Source: Candidatus Dechloromonas phosphoritropha
GTDB lineage: Bacteria > Pseudomonadota > Gammaproteobacteria > Burkholderiales > Rhodocyclaceae
Reading direction: 5' to 3'
Length of the DNA stretch: 64,000 nucleotides
Assembly (NCBI GenBank): GCA_016722705.1
Contig: JADKGN010000001.1
Span: 434,001-498,000 of the forward strand
A program made the position numbers and the translations under genes. Each line of letters starts with the position of its first letter. The stretch's first letter is position 1. This document shows positions 54,729 to 63,668 of the stretch, piece by piece. The notes beneath the pieces were generated by a model. That model was not told the DNA's origin and made no database searches. It was given only the letters and a program-made list of their open reading frames with translations.

Positions 54729-55139
54729 TCAGCCGCCTCATGATATTGGAAACCCATTTGGCTGCTTACTGAACACAAAGCCGCCTCTCAATGATTTCGG
54801 GCGGGTGACTCTTGATCGGCCATTCCGGCCAGTTGTATGTCTGGACCTCTCCGTCAGCAATGCGCCGGTTAACTGCCTCTCAGCAACATCGCAGACCTTC
54901 GTCAAATTCAGGCGAGAAATCGATCCGAGCGGTTGCTATCCAAAATTACGAATGAATCATCCCGACCGACCCTGAGGCGACTGTCGTACTCGGTAAGCTT
55001 GTCTTGAAAGGCATGGCTGGCATATCAAATAGGCCCTTGCTTGCATGGTTTCCAGGAGCTTTTAACAGAACGTGACTTATCTAACGCTGAATGGCGGTCT
55101 GTTTTGGTCTAATGGCCCAAGATTTACGTTGCGCACCTT
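54729..55139. other. 411-bp spacer upstream of the PEP-CTERM gene
   Basis: No ORF or RNA gene recognised. It should hold the promoter of the PEP-CTERM gene, but I found no clear -24/-12 or -35/-10 pair. Confidence 0.5.
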
Positions 55140-55157
55140 TTGAGATTGAGGAAAATC

Positions 55158-55781
55158 ATGAAAAAAGCAAAATTAAATATCATACCAGCAATCCTTTTGG
55201 CATCTCTTGCTCTTGTCTCGGTAAGCGCAACTGCCTCAGTTATCACCTATGAAGTCAGGTCAATTTCCAACAGTAGCTTCGATAACTACCAGTCCGGCTG
55301 GTCTAGCCAAAGCACTGCTATTTCATCCACTTCGCTGAGCGATTTCAACGGAAGCAACGGCGGCAACAATAGCTATGGCCATCTTAAGGTGGATTTCACG
55401 GTGTCGTCAGCAGTGGCTGGAAGTTCCGTAAAGTTCAACTTTGCTCCAGATGCCGGATATGGCGGCGCATTGTATCTTGATGGCATTTTGCTAAGCGCGA
55501 ATGCAACAGATTTATGGTGGGATGGTAGTTGGAGCAATACGTCAGAATTGCTGATTGCCAATGTATCAAGTCTAAGCCAAGGCAATCATGTGCTGGATGC
55601 CTATTGGGCCGAGGGTTGCTGTAATGGTGGGCAAGGTGGCCAGTTCAGTGTGAATGACCAGGGCTGGAAAGCCCTTTCAGTAAAGAATTTGGATGCCCTC
55701 GCAGTGCCAGAACCGGGCACGATGGCCCTCGTTGGCATAGGCTTGGCCGGGTTGAGTCTGAAACGACGCAAGCAGGGTTGA
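55158..55781 (+). CDS. PEP-CTERM sorted extracellular protein
   Basis: A 207-residue secreted protein: Sec signal (MKKAKLNIIPAILLASLALV), Ser/Gly/Asn-rich body, and a C-terminal sorting signal VPEPGTMALVGIGLAGLSL followed by KRRKQG. Exosortase would cut this signal, and such proteins are linked with exopolysaccharide/biofilm in Rhodocyclales. The body has a CCNGGQGGQF motif, as in the group named CCXG. The start has GAGGA 7 bp upstream; the longer reading adds six residues. Confidence 0.92.
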   Translation: MKKAKLNIIPAILLASLALVSVSATASVITYEVRSISNSSFDNYQSGWSSQSTAISSTSLSDFNGSNGGNNSYGHLKVDFTVSSAVAGSSVKFNFAPDAGYGGALYLDGILLSANATDLWWDGSWSNTSELLIANVSSLSQGNHVLDAYWAEGCCNGGQGGQFSVNDQGWKALSVKNLDALAVPEPGTMALVGIGLAGLSLKRRKQG

Positions 55782-56352
55782 GGCAAACTGCAGTAAAGTA
55801 ATCCCTCGCAGTGAGTGTGCCGTTCATCGCCATGCGCGCCTTCTCGACCAGGTGCAGCTTGGGAACGAAGGGTGCGCCAAGCCACGCGGTGATGGCGACG
55901 ATCGCGTCGTCGTTAAAGAAACGCTTGAGCTCGGTCATCGCGCAGGCGGTGCCGGCATCATCGTTCAGCGTTACCGCCTCGGGGTAGGCAAGCGCCGCCC
56001 GCTCTTCCTCGCTGAAAACCTCGGGATGCTCCAGCCAGCGGTCGATAAAGTCGATCTTCTCGTATGCTCCATTTGCGGCGAGGAAATTGTGAGCATTAAA
56101 GTCCACGCAGAATTCGCAATGGTTAATCTGCGAGATGCGCACACTCATCAACGTCCGCAGCAGGGGCCCGGGCGAGGCCAGCCGTTTGAAGCGTCCGATC
56201 AAAAAAAGGAACGCGAACATAATCGCAGGCTGCCGCCCCCACGCCCACATTGGGGACAGCACCTGCCCGTATTTGCGTTTCTGGTAAACAAAAACCCAGC
56301 GCACATACCAAGGATAGTCACGTTCGGAAAGTTCGTCGAGTCGGGTGGCCAT
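55645..56352 (-). CDS. Carboxymuconolactone decarboxylase/AhpD-family protein with abnormal C-terminus
   Basis: Residues 1-160 form an AhpD-like fold with CxxC at Cys79/Cys82 (INHCEFCVDFNAHN) and LEHPEVFSEEERAALAYPEA, as in peroxidase-related CMD proteins. After about residue 165 the sequence (LGAPFVPKLHLVEKARMAMN ...) no longer looks like the family and the frame runs antisense into the end of the PEP-CTERM gene. The native 3' end appears lost to a rearrangement at about 55.85 kb, so the gene may be inactive. Confidence 0.65.
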   Translation of the reverse strand: MATRLDELSERDYPWYVRWVFVYQKRKYGQVLSPMWAWGRQPAIMFAFLFLIGRFKRLASPGPLLRTLMSVRISQINHCEFCVDFNAHNFLAANGAYEKIDFIDRWLEHPEVFSEEERAALAYPEAVTLNDDAGTACAMTELKRFFNDDAIVAITAWLGAPFVPKLHLVEKARMAMNGTLTARDYFTAVCLNPACVVSDSTRPSLCQRGPSCPVLALRGHPNSLLKGLSSPGHSH

Positions 56353-56385
56353 TGGCGGAACGGAAAAAAGGAACAGAGTAGAAGT

Positions 56386-57636
56386 CTAGTAGTTCGTTTC
56401 ATTAATATATTTACAAATGTGTTGTTAATTGCCATGATCCTCATACGATTCGACTTGGAGGTGATCATGGGACGGAAAAGTGGGCGAGCGGCGCTGGTGC
56501 TGACGGACAAACAGCGGTCCAGGCTGTCTGAACTTGCAGCCTCGCGAACGGCAGCGGTGCGCGAAGCGGAGCGTGCCGGCGTGCTGCTCAAATACGCGCA
56601 GGGCGTATCGATCAGCGAGATTCAGCGGCAGTTGGGCGTCAGCCGGCCGATGATCTACAAATGCATCGACAAGGCACTTGCGGCGGGCGTTCAAGCCGGA
56701 TTGAAGGATGCCTACCACCGGCCTCACGCCCCGGAGATTACTGAGGAGGCCAAGGCTTGGGTGGTCAGCGTAGCGTGCACCAAACCAAGGGAGTTTGGAC
56801 TGGCTGCGGAGTTGTGGAGCATCTCGGCGCTGGCCCGCCATGTGGCCGAACAGGCAGCGGCATCGGGCTTCCCTCGTCTTGCCGGTGCGGGCAAGAGCAC
56901 GGTCTGGTGGATTCTTGATGCAAACCAACTCAAACCCCACAAGATCACCTACTACCTGGAGAAACGGGATCCCGACTTCGACCGGAAGATGCATGAGGTG
57001 CTGATGGTCCCGGGACGTTTCCCTCTACACCGAAGGCGCCGTTCATGATGGACGGCCGAACCCGATTTACACGGTCAGTGTCGATGAAAAGCCCGGCGTT
57101 CAAGCGATTGGCTTGACGGCGCCTGACCGGCCACCGGTTCCCGGCAAAGCGCCGACGGTGAGTCGGGATTACGAGTACGTCCGCCATGGAACCGTATCGA
57201 TCCTGGCCGGCATCGACTTGCACGCCGGCCATGTGTTTGCCCAAGTCGAAGACCGGCACCGCAGCTACGAATTCATCGGTTTGCTCCGTTCAATCGATGC
57301 GTACTACCCGCCGGAGGCCATTATCCGTGTCGTCCTCGACAATCACTCGGCCCACATCTCGAAAGAGACGATGGCTTACTTGGCGACGCGACCCGGACGT
57401 TTCGAGTATGTTCATACACCCAAGCATGGTTCTTGGCTCAACTTGATCGAATGCGCTTTCTCGAAAATGGCCCGGACCTTCCTCCGCCATATCCGCGCCG
57501 CCTCGATTCATGAACTCAAAGCGCGCATCCTGAAAGGTATCGATGAAATGAACGCTACCCCAGTCGTATTTCGTTGGAAAAAATTCGATCTGGAGCTTAC
57601 GTGATACGTAATTATATTGATGGAACGATGTACTAG
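56386..57636 (+). mobile_element. IS630-type element, copy 1 (full length, frameshifted)
   Basis: Ends CTAGTAGTTCGTTTCATTAA and the inverse at 57607-57636 match in about 17 of 20 positions, with TA at the tips as expected for IS630. Copy 2 lies at 61179 in the same orientation. Confidence 0.85.
56467..57604 (+). pseudogene. IS630-type transposase, broken by a 2-bp deletion
   Basis: A perfect ribosome site (GGAGGTGATC) precedes MGRKSGRAALVLTDKQR. The HTH region (SISEIQRQLGVSRPMIYKCI) is in one frame up to about 57007. The DDE region (YTVSVDEKPGVQAIG, VVLDNHSAHISKET, HGSWLNLIECAFSKM) is in another. Copy 2 reads GGTCTACCGGG where this copy reads GGTCCCGGG, so TA has been deleted at about 57010. 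Restoring it gives one 379-codon frame. Confidence 0.88.
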
Positions 57637-57995
57637 GGGGTTGGCATACTCGCCGTAATCTAACATCTGAGAACAATATTGCGTTGCGACAGCACAACGG
57701 GCGGACAACATGGCGGCGAGCAAAGAGGTCCGCTACGAACAACGATTCCAGGGCCGTATTCCCGAAGTCATACAATTCGACTGACCGGAATCGCACTTCA
57801 CAGCAGTCGTTCGGGTAGGTGTTGGGGAGCCTGCAGGAGCACAAGCGCAAAGCTCGAAGCCAGGCGAGTTGCCATTGCCCGTCGTGAGAGGACTTTTTAG
57901 GGGCTCCTGGAACAAACTTGGAATTTGACGCCGCTTGGTGGGCGCTCATAAACTCACCGTGGTGTGGTTGGATTTCCTATCCTTGACACCTGCCC
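57637..57995. other. 359-bp stretch without a supported gene
   Basis: No family recognised in any frame. It lies between IS630 copy 1 and transposase debris and is probably IS scar tissue. Confidence 0.45.
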
Positions 57996-58223
57996 GAGTT
58001 CCAGTGGATCAACACCGGCCTCTGCAACGTCAAGACCAGTTTGACCGGTTGCTATCATGCATTCAACTTCCGAAAGTACTCCGCTCGATACTTGGCCGCA
58101 TTTACCTACGGCTTCAAGTCTCGATTCGATCTCAGCACGCTGCACCAGCGCTTGCTCGTCGCCGCCGCTCGCTGTGGCGCGCACCTCGGGCGCGCGATTC
58201 GACTGGCTGAGGTTCATTGCTAA
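57996..58223 (+). pseudogene. C-terminal remnant of an IS1595 (ISXO2-like) transposase
   Basis: The frame reads EFQWINTGLCNVKTSLTGCY, then FNFRKYSARYLAAFTYGFKS and ends IRLAEVHC. This is the typical ISXO2-like C-terminus (N-L-K-T-S-G-Y-H-A). The upstream part is missing. It is not the same IS type as the complete element at 53099. Confidence 0.78.
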
Positions 58224-58313
58224 TCAGCGCGCCAGATGCGCTTCCGACAACCAGTCCTGCACCGATGGCGGCAGCAGGAAATCAGTGCCACGCTCTATCG
58301 GGTGAAAGGCCAT
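58224..58313 (-). pseudogene. N-terminal remnant of an IS1182-family transposase
   Basis: The minus strand reads MAFHPIERGTDFLLPPSVQD followed by WLSEAHLAR and a stop. This is the conserved start of IS1182 transposases (D-FLLPPSVDDWLPEDHLARF). Everything downstream is gone, replaced by the IS1595 remnant. Confidence 0.72.
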
Positions 58314-58425
58314 AGCGGCGCCCTTACGCATCCTGGAAGCCCATACATCATAAGATGCGAGGAAGTCCGACAGGCTGCTAGACCCTTTCTCTCCCTGCGT
58401 CAGGCGACTGCGCTGCACCGCCGCA

Positions 58426-58683
58426 TCAACAGCACGGACATCGCCCTGCCGCTCGGCCGCCGCGCTTGCCCCCATAACGCGCATCGACGCAGCGACGATA
58501 GAACGCCTCGCGTGTCAGTGGTTGCTCTTGCGGATGCATCGCATGCTGGTGCGCGAGATACTGTTCGTAGTCATGCACCCCCACCATTAGCCGCAAGGCC
58601 TGCGCAAGCCGCTGCGCGAATGCGCGCAGTGGGCTCGCGGCACGTAGTGCTTCGCCGTGGCGCTCGGCCGCCGCCTCAGCCAT
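58426..58683 (-). CDS. ybdD: YbdD/YjiX-family (DUF466) small protein
   Basis: An 85-residue protein with the family core RLMVGVHDYEQYLAHQHAMH and YGGKRGG followed by the usual Cys-rich end CPCC. It lies downstream of cstA in the same direction, as in E. coli cstA-ybdD and btsT-yjiX. The 58684-58849 gap between them is longer than usual. These small proteins are believed to assist the transporter. Confidence 0.78.
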   Translation of the reverse strand: MAEAAAERHGEALRAASPLRAFAQRLAQALRLMVGVHDYEQYLAHQHAMHPQEQPLTREAFYRRCVDARYGGKRGGRAAGRCPCC

Positions 58684-58849
58684 CAGCGTGCGCCGGATTT
58701 CCTGCGCGCGCGCCGCGCCAAGGTAGCGGCCGCCTTCGGCACCGGCTTGGGTAACAGCGGCCGCTTCGGCGTCCGCCCGGCCGATCGCAGCGGCTTGGCC
58801 GCCGCATTCGTCGTGGCGATGCCCCGAAACGGGCCGGGTAAACACGGCG

Positions 58850-60916
58850 TCAGGCACTGGCAGCAGCCGCACCGGGTTCGCGAAAGACTGGTGGAATCTC
58901 CTTCGCGGTCGGTTTGCGGCTGGCCAGCGCACGCCGGATCGTTGCGATCGACGCCACCAGCATGACCACCGCGACGATCATGAAGAAGCCGCACAGCACC
59001 GCGTTGACCTGGTTGTTGAAGGCCACCCGGGCCATCTCCTCTATAGTCTTGGCCGGAGCCAGCACCGTGCCCTGCGCGGCCGCTTCGTTGAAGCGGTTGG
59101 CCAGCGCCAGGAAGCCGATCTTCGGGTTGTCGCTGAAGATCTTCTGCCAGCCTGCCGTCATCGAGGTGATCAGCAGCCACGCCGTCGGCACAATCGTGAC
59201 CCACACGTAGCGCTCCTTCTTCATCTTGAACAGCACCACCGTGCCGAGCATCAATGCCATTGACGCCAGCATCTGGTTGCCGATGCCGAACAGCGGCCAC
59301 AAGGTGTTGATGCCGCCCAGCGGGTCGGTGACGCCTTGATAGACGAACCAGCCCCAGCCGGACACCGCCACCGCGGTACCGAGCACGTTGCCGCTCCAGC
59401 TGCCGGTCGCCGCTATCGCCGGGATGGCCGTTCCGGCCAGGTCCTGCACCATGAAGCGGCACGCGCGCGTGCCCGCGTCGACCGCGGTGAGGATGAACAG
59501 CGCCTCGAAGAGGATCGCGAAGTGGTACCAGAAGGCCATCATCGCCTTGCTGTTGAAGACGTCGGTAACGATCACCGCCATGCCGACAGCGAAGGTCGGC
59601 GCGCCGCCGGCGCGCGACAGGATGCTGTGCTCGCCGACATCGCGCGCGATCTGCAACAGTTGATCCGGCGTGATGGCGAACCCCCAGCCATTGATGACCT
59701 GCGATGCCGATTGCACCGTGGTGCCGATCAACGCGGCGGGCGAGTTCAACGCGAAGTACACACCAGGGTCGAGGATCGTCGCACAGATCATCGCCATGAT
59801 CGCGACCAGTGACTCACCGAGCATCGCACCGTAGCCGATCATGCGCATTTGCGACTCGCGTTCGACCAGCTTCGGCGTCGTGCCGGATGCCACCAGCGCG
59901 TGAAAGCCCGAGCATGCGCCGCAGGCGATGGTGATGAACAGGAACGGGAACAGCGCGCCCGAGAACACCGGCCCGGTGCCATCTATGAAGCGCGTCGTCG
60001 CCGGCATCTTCAGCTCGGGCAGCGCAACCATGATGCCGATCGCCAGCCCGACGATGACGCCGAGCTTCAGGAAGGTCGACAGGTAGTCGCGCGGCGCCAG
60101 CAGCAGCCACACCGGCAGCACCGAGGCGATGAAGCCGTAGGCCACCAGCGCCAAGGTCAGCTCGGGGCCGGTCAAGGTGAACAGCGGGCCCCAATACGAA
60201 TGGGCGGCTATGTCTTCGCCATAGACGATCGCCGCCATCATCAGCACGAAGCCGATCACCGAGACCTCGGCGATGCGCCCCGGGCGGATGAAGCGCATGT
60301 AGATGCCCATGAACAGCGCGATCGGGATCGTCGCGGCAATTGTGAACGTGCCCCACGGACTCTCGGCCAACGCCTTGACGACGATCAGCGCCAGCGCCGA
60401 CAGGATGATGATCATCACCGCCAAGGTGCCGAGCATGACCACGATGCCGGCGAACGAACCGAGTTCTTCCCTCGCCATTTCGCCGAGCGAGCGGCCGTCG
60501 CGCCGTGTGGAGATGAACAGGATCACGAAATCCTGCACCGCACCGGCGAACATCACGCCGATCAGGATCCACAGCGTGCCGGGCAAATAGCCCATCTGCG
60601 CCGCCAGGATCGGCCCCACTAGCGGCCCCGCACCGGCAATCGCCGCGAAGTGATGGCCGAACAGCACCCACTTATTGGTCGGCACGTAGTCGAGCCCGTC
60701 GTTGCGGCGCTCGGCCGGCGTCAGGCGCCGGTCGTCGAGTTCGAGCACGCGGTTGGCGATGAAGCTGCTGTAGAAGCGGTATGAGATGGCATAGCACGAC
60801 AGCGCGGCAAGCACCATCCAGGCGGCACTGACATGCTCGCCGCGGCTGAGCGCCAGCATCGCGAAGCCCACCGCGCCGACCAGCGCGACAATGATCCAGA
60901 ACACCTTTGACTTCAT
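58850..60916 (-). CDS. cstA: CstA/BtsT-family carbon starvation transporter
   Basis: A 688-residue inner-membrane protein with about 16-18 helices. Family motifs include FGHHFAAIAGAGPLVGPILA, GVMFAGAVQDF, SRRDGRSLGEMAREE-like (STRRDGRSLGEMA) and ACGACSGFHALVASGTTPK. In E. coli CstA and BtsT take up pyruvate (and possibly peptides) at low carbon. Start MKSKVFWIIVAL is chosen because GGGGGG(T) lies just upstream and the longer reading adds 20 atypical residues. Confidence 0.93.
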   Translation of the reverse strand: MKSKVFWIIVALVGAVGFAMLALSRGEHVSAAWMVLAALSCYAISYRFYSSFIANRVLELDDRRLTPAERRNDGLDYVPTNKWVLFGHHFAAIAGAGPLVGPILAAQMGYLPGTLWILIGVMFAGAVQDFVILFISTRRDGRSLGEMAREELGSFAGIVVMLGTLAVMIIILSALALIVVKALAESPWGTFTIAATIPIALFMGIYMRFIRPGRIAEVSVIGFVLMMAAIVYGEDIAAHSYWGPLFTLTGPELTLALVAYGFIASVLPVWLLLAPRDYLSTFLKLGVIVGLAIGIMVALPELKMPATTRFIDGTGPVFSGALFPFLFITIACGACSGFHALVASGTTPKLVERESQMRMIGYGAMLGESLVAIMAMICATILDPGVYFALNSPAALIGTTVQSASQVINGWGFAITPDQLLQIARDVGEHSILSRAGGAPTFAVGMAVIVTDVFNSKAMMAFWYHFAILFEALFILTAVDAGTRACRFMVQDLAGTAIPAIAATGSWSGNVLGTAVAVSGWGWFVYQGVTDPLGGINTLWPLFGIGNQMLASMALMLGTVVLFKMKKERYVWVTIVPTAWLLITSMTAGWQKIFSDNPKIGFLALANRFNEAAAQGTVLAPAKTIEEMARVAFNNQVNAVLCGFFMIVAVVMLVASIATIRRALASRKPTAKEIPPVFREPGAAAASA

Positions 60917-61178
60917 GGGACCCCCCTTTTTCTCGGCCGGAACGACCGAGCGTTCACACTGAAATATCGTCCTCACGATTCATCATGAGCGCCATGCGCG
61001 ACAGGCAAGGATAGGAAATCCAACGCGCTTTGGGAGAATATAGCTTCTCATCACCGGTAGTCAATCGCGAATTTGGGCGCGGCGAACCGCTGACGGCCCC
61101 TGACGAGTGACGGGAATCTCGCCTCGGTGAGTGTCTGCGCTTATTGGCACGTCCACAATGACCAGCAGTTCCTAGCCA
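60917..61178. other. Upstream region of cstA
   Basis: 262 bp between the cstA start and IS630 copy 2. It should hold the cstA promoter. I could not assign a CRP-type palindrome or a -35/-10 pair with confidence. Confidence 0.45.
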
Positions 61179-61921
61179 CTAGTAGTACGTTCCATTAATA
61201 TATTTACAAACGTGCCGTTAATTGCCATGATTGTCTTAGCATTTGACGTGGAGGTGATCATGGGACGGACAAGCGGGCGAGCAGCTGATGGTCTACCGGG
61301 ACGTTTCCCTCTACACCGAAGGCGCCGTTCATGATGGACGGCCGAACCCGATTTACACGGTCAGTGTCGATGAAAAGCCCGGCGTTCAAGCGATTGGCTT
61401 GACGGCGCCTGACCGGCCACCGGTTCCCGGCAAAGCGCCGACGGTGAGTCGGGATTACGAGTACGTCCGCCATGGAACCGTATCGATCCTGGCCGGCATC
61501 GACTTGCACGCCGGCCATGTGTTTGCCCAAGTCGAAGACCGGCACCGCAGCTGCGAATTCATCGGTTTGCTCCGTTCAATCGATGCGTACTACCCGCCGG
61601 AGGCCATTATCCGTGTCGTCCTCGACAATCACTCGGCCCACATCTCGAAAGAGACGATGGCTTACTTGGCGACGCGACCCGGACGTTTCGAGTATGTTCA
61701 TACACCCAAGCATGGTTCTTGGCTCAACTTGATCGAATGCGCTTTCTCGAAAATGGCCCGGACCTTCCTCCGCCATATCCGCGTCGCCTCGATTCATGAA
61801 CTCAAAGCGCGCATCCTGAAAGGTATCGATGAAATGAACGCCACCCCAGTTGTCTTTCGCTGGAAGAAATTCGACCTCGAAATCGCATAATACGTAATTA
61901 TATTGATGGAACGATATACTA
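61179..61921 (+). mobile_element. IS630-type element, copy 2 (internally deleted)
   Basis: Same ends as copy 1 (CTAGTAGTACGTTCCATTAA at the left, inverse at the right, TA tips), but about 510 bp of the transposase 5' part is missing: GGGCGAGCAGC is joined directly to TGATGGTCTACC. It forms, with copy 1, a directly repeated pair around the cstA region. Confidence 0.87.
61288..61890 (+). pseudogene. IS630-type transposase, DDE part only
   Basis: A 200-residue ORF begins at an internal ATG (MVYRDVSLYTEGAVHDGRPN) and contains all three DDE motifs, but it lacks the DNA-binding helix-turn-helix. The original start ATG at 61260 is out of frame with it. Nearly identical to copy 1 apart from the last 15 codons, which differ at many third positions. 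Confidence 0.88.
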
Positions 61922-61999
61922 TGTTGTGAAGGGCGGCTTCGTGATCCGAGACCTGCCATTCAGAGAAGCACTTTCCGTTGCCTGTCGATGACCGCTCAT

Positions 62000-62029
62000 G
62001 GCCGCAATGTAAACCTTTACATAGCGGCC
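62000..62029. repeat. 30-bp near-perfect palindrome upstream of the IS91-type gene
   Basis: GGCCGCAATGTAAA and TTTACATAGCGGCC are inverted matches in 13 of 14 positions around CC. It lies 138 bp before the IS91-type start and could be an element terminus hairpin, a recombinase site or an operator. Confidence 0.6.
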
Positions 62030-62166
62030 ACTGTACTAAACCGCTGACGCGGTAATCGCCGATTGACGGCCGAATTCAGTGGGATGGATTTACAGAAGGC
62101 TCCTGACGGAGAACGATGAAGTCGCTGCTTGCAGCACTTCACTCATTCCCGATAAGGAGCTTAATC

Positions 62167-63630
62167 ATGACCCCACTACGCCAGCGCATGCTCGAAGACA
62201 TCTTTCGCCAAACCGGGCCCCGTTTCCGCGAGGACCACGCTGACGCGCTCAGTCGCGGGCAGCGCCGCGTCATGAGCGCGGTCGAGCGCTGCCGCACCGC
62301 CGCTCTCGGCGGACACGTGGAGCAGTGTGACGCCTGTGGTCACCTGCGCATTGCCTTCAACAGTTGCCGCAATCGGCACTGCCCGAAGTGTCAGTCCCTG
62401 GTGCGTGCGCAGTGGCTGGATGATCGCCACGCCGATCTCCTGCCTGCGGATTATTTCCACGTCGTCTTTACGTTGCCAGAGGAGATTGCAGCGATCGCGT
62501 ATCAGAACAAGGCTGTGGTCTATGACATCCTGTTCCATGCAACTGCCGAGACCTTGCGCACGATCGCGGTGGATCCCAAGCACCTCGGTGCCGAGATCGG
62601 CTTCATCGCGATCCTGCACACCTGGGGTCAGAATCTGCTGCATCACCCACATCTGCATTGTGTGGTGCCGGGCGGCGGCTTGAGTGCCGATGGTGAGCGC
62701 TGGATCGCCTGCCGTCCGGGGTTCTTTCTGCCGGTGCGGGTGCTCTCGCGGCTCTTTCGCCGGTTGTTTCTGGCGCAGTTACAGGCCGCCTTTGACGCCG
62801 GGCACCTACGCTTCTTCAACACTCTCGAACCGCTTCAGGTTCCACGTACGTTCGCCCACTATCTGGCGCCTGCGCGAAAGGTCGAGTGGGTGGTCTACGC
62901 CAAGCCGCCGTTTGGCGGTCCTCAGCATGTCCTCGAGTATCTGGGTCGCTACACCCACCGGGTGGCCATCTCGAATAATCGGCTGCTCGACTTTGGCGAT
63001 GGCCAGGTTCGCTTTCGCTGGAAGGATTACCGCCATGAGTCGCGTCCGAAAGTGATGTGTCTGGATGACCAGGAGTTTACGGTCTCACTGCACAGGCGTG
63101 TTGAGGGCTATTTGGTCGAGCGTCACCGCCTGGGTTTCTCTGACCACACTCAGGCATACGCCCTACGCAGCTTCGCGAAACATGTTCTGGCAGTCCGCTA
63201 TCGTGGGCCACTGACCGTAGATGTCATGACCGACTGGGCACGGCACGACAGTCACGGAAGCACAGATCCACTTACTTGGGCGCGCCGACTGAAGCTGCTG
63301 CGTACCTTTCTGCGTTGGCTACAGCAATTTGAACCGCACACTGAGGTGCCTGACGACGCCATCTTCGGACCGCTGCCGGAACGACTGGCGCCGCATATCT
63401 ATAGCGAGCAGGAGATCGTCGATCTGCTGGCTGCCGCCCGGCGTCTTGGGCCTGCGCAGGGATTGCGGTGCGTCGTGTATGAAACGCTGTTTGGTCTGAT
63501 TGCCAGTACCGGAATGCGAATCTCCGAAGTCCTGACACTGCGTAACGAAGACATCAACCTCAAGTACAGCATGCTCACTATCCACCAAGCAAAGTTCGGC
63601 AAGTCGCGGCAAGTAGCACTATCGTCATGA
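62167..63630 (+). CDS. Chimeric ORF: IS91-type HUH transposase fused to the N-terminal part of a tyrosine recombinase
   Basis: A 487-residue frame with AAGGAG before MTPLRQRMLEDIF. Residues 1 to about 303 are an IS91-family transposase: zinc cysteines at 54, 57, 67, 72 and 75, the HUH motif HPHLHCV (His162/His164), and the Y2 pair YLGRY (Tyr258/Tyr262). From about residue 305 the sequence becomes a tyrosine recombinase: the SAM-like core-binding domain (VEGYLVERHRLGFSDHTQAY), LAPHIYSEQEIVDLLAAARR, and the first catalytic arginine Arg451 in STGMRISE. It stops before the HxxR box and the nucleophilic tyrosine. The transposase C-terminal tail is missing too. Confidence 0.87.
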   Translation: MTPLRQRMLEDIFRQTGPRFREDHADALSRGQRRVMSAVERCRTAALGGHVEQCDACGHLRIAFNSCRNRHCPKCQSLVRAQWLDDRHADLLPADYFHVVFTLPEEIAAIAYQNKAVVYDILFHATAETLRTIAVDPKHLGAEIGFIAILHTWGQNLLHHPHLHCVVPGGGLSADGERWIACRPGFFLPVRVLSRLFRRLFLAQLQAAFDAGHLRFFNTLEPLQVPRTFAHYLAPARKVEWVVYAKPPFGGPQHVLEYLGRYTHRVAISNNRLLDFGDGQVRFRWKDYRHESRPKVMCLDDQEFTVSLHRRVEGYLVERHRLGFSDHTQAYALRSFAKHVLAVRYRGPLTVDVMTDWARHDSHGSTDPLTWARRLKLLRTFLRWLQQFEPHTEVPDDAIFGPLPERLAPHIYSEQEIVDLLAAARRLGPAQGLRCVVYETLFGLIASTGMRISEVLTLRNEDINLKYSMLTIHQAKFGKSRQVALSS

Positions 63631-63668
63631 AAAATGGACATCCCAAAAAGCTTAAGTAAGTGCCATTC

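Noticed and set aside
55020..55080. Possible sigma-54 promoter (TGGCAT ... TTGC) upstream of the PEP-CTERM gene
   Set aside because: The GG and GC dinucleotides are not 10 bp apart as required, so the match fails.
58683..59462. 259-codon minus-strand ORF overlapping cstA
   Set aside because: Different frame from CstA, low-complexity Gly/Arg/His-rich translation; CstA motifs continue through this stretch in the other frame.
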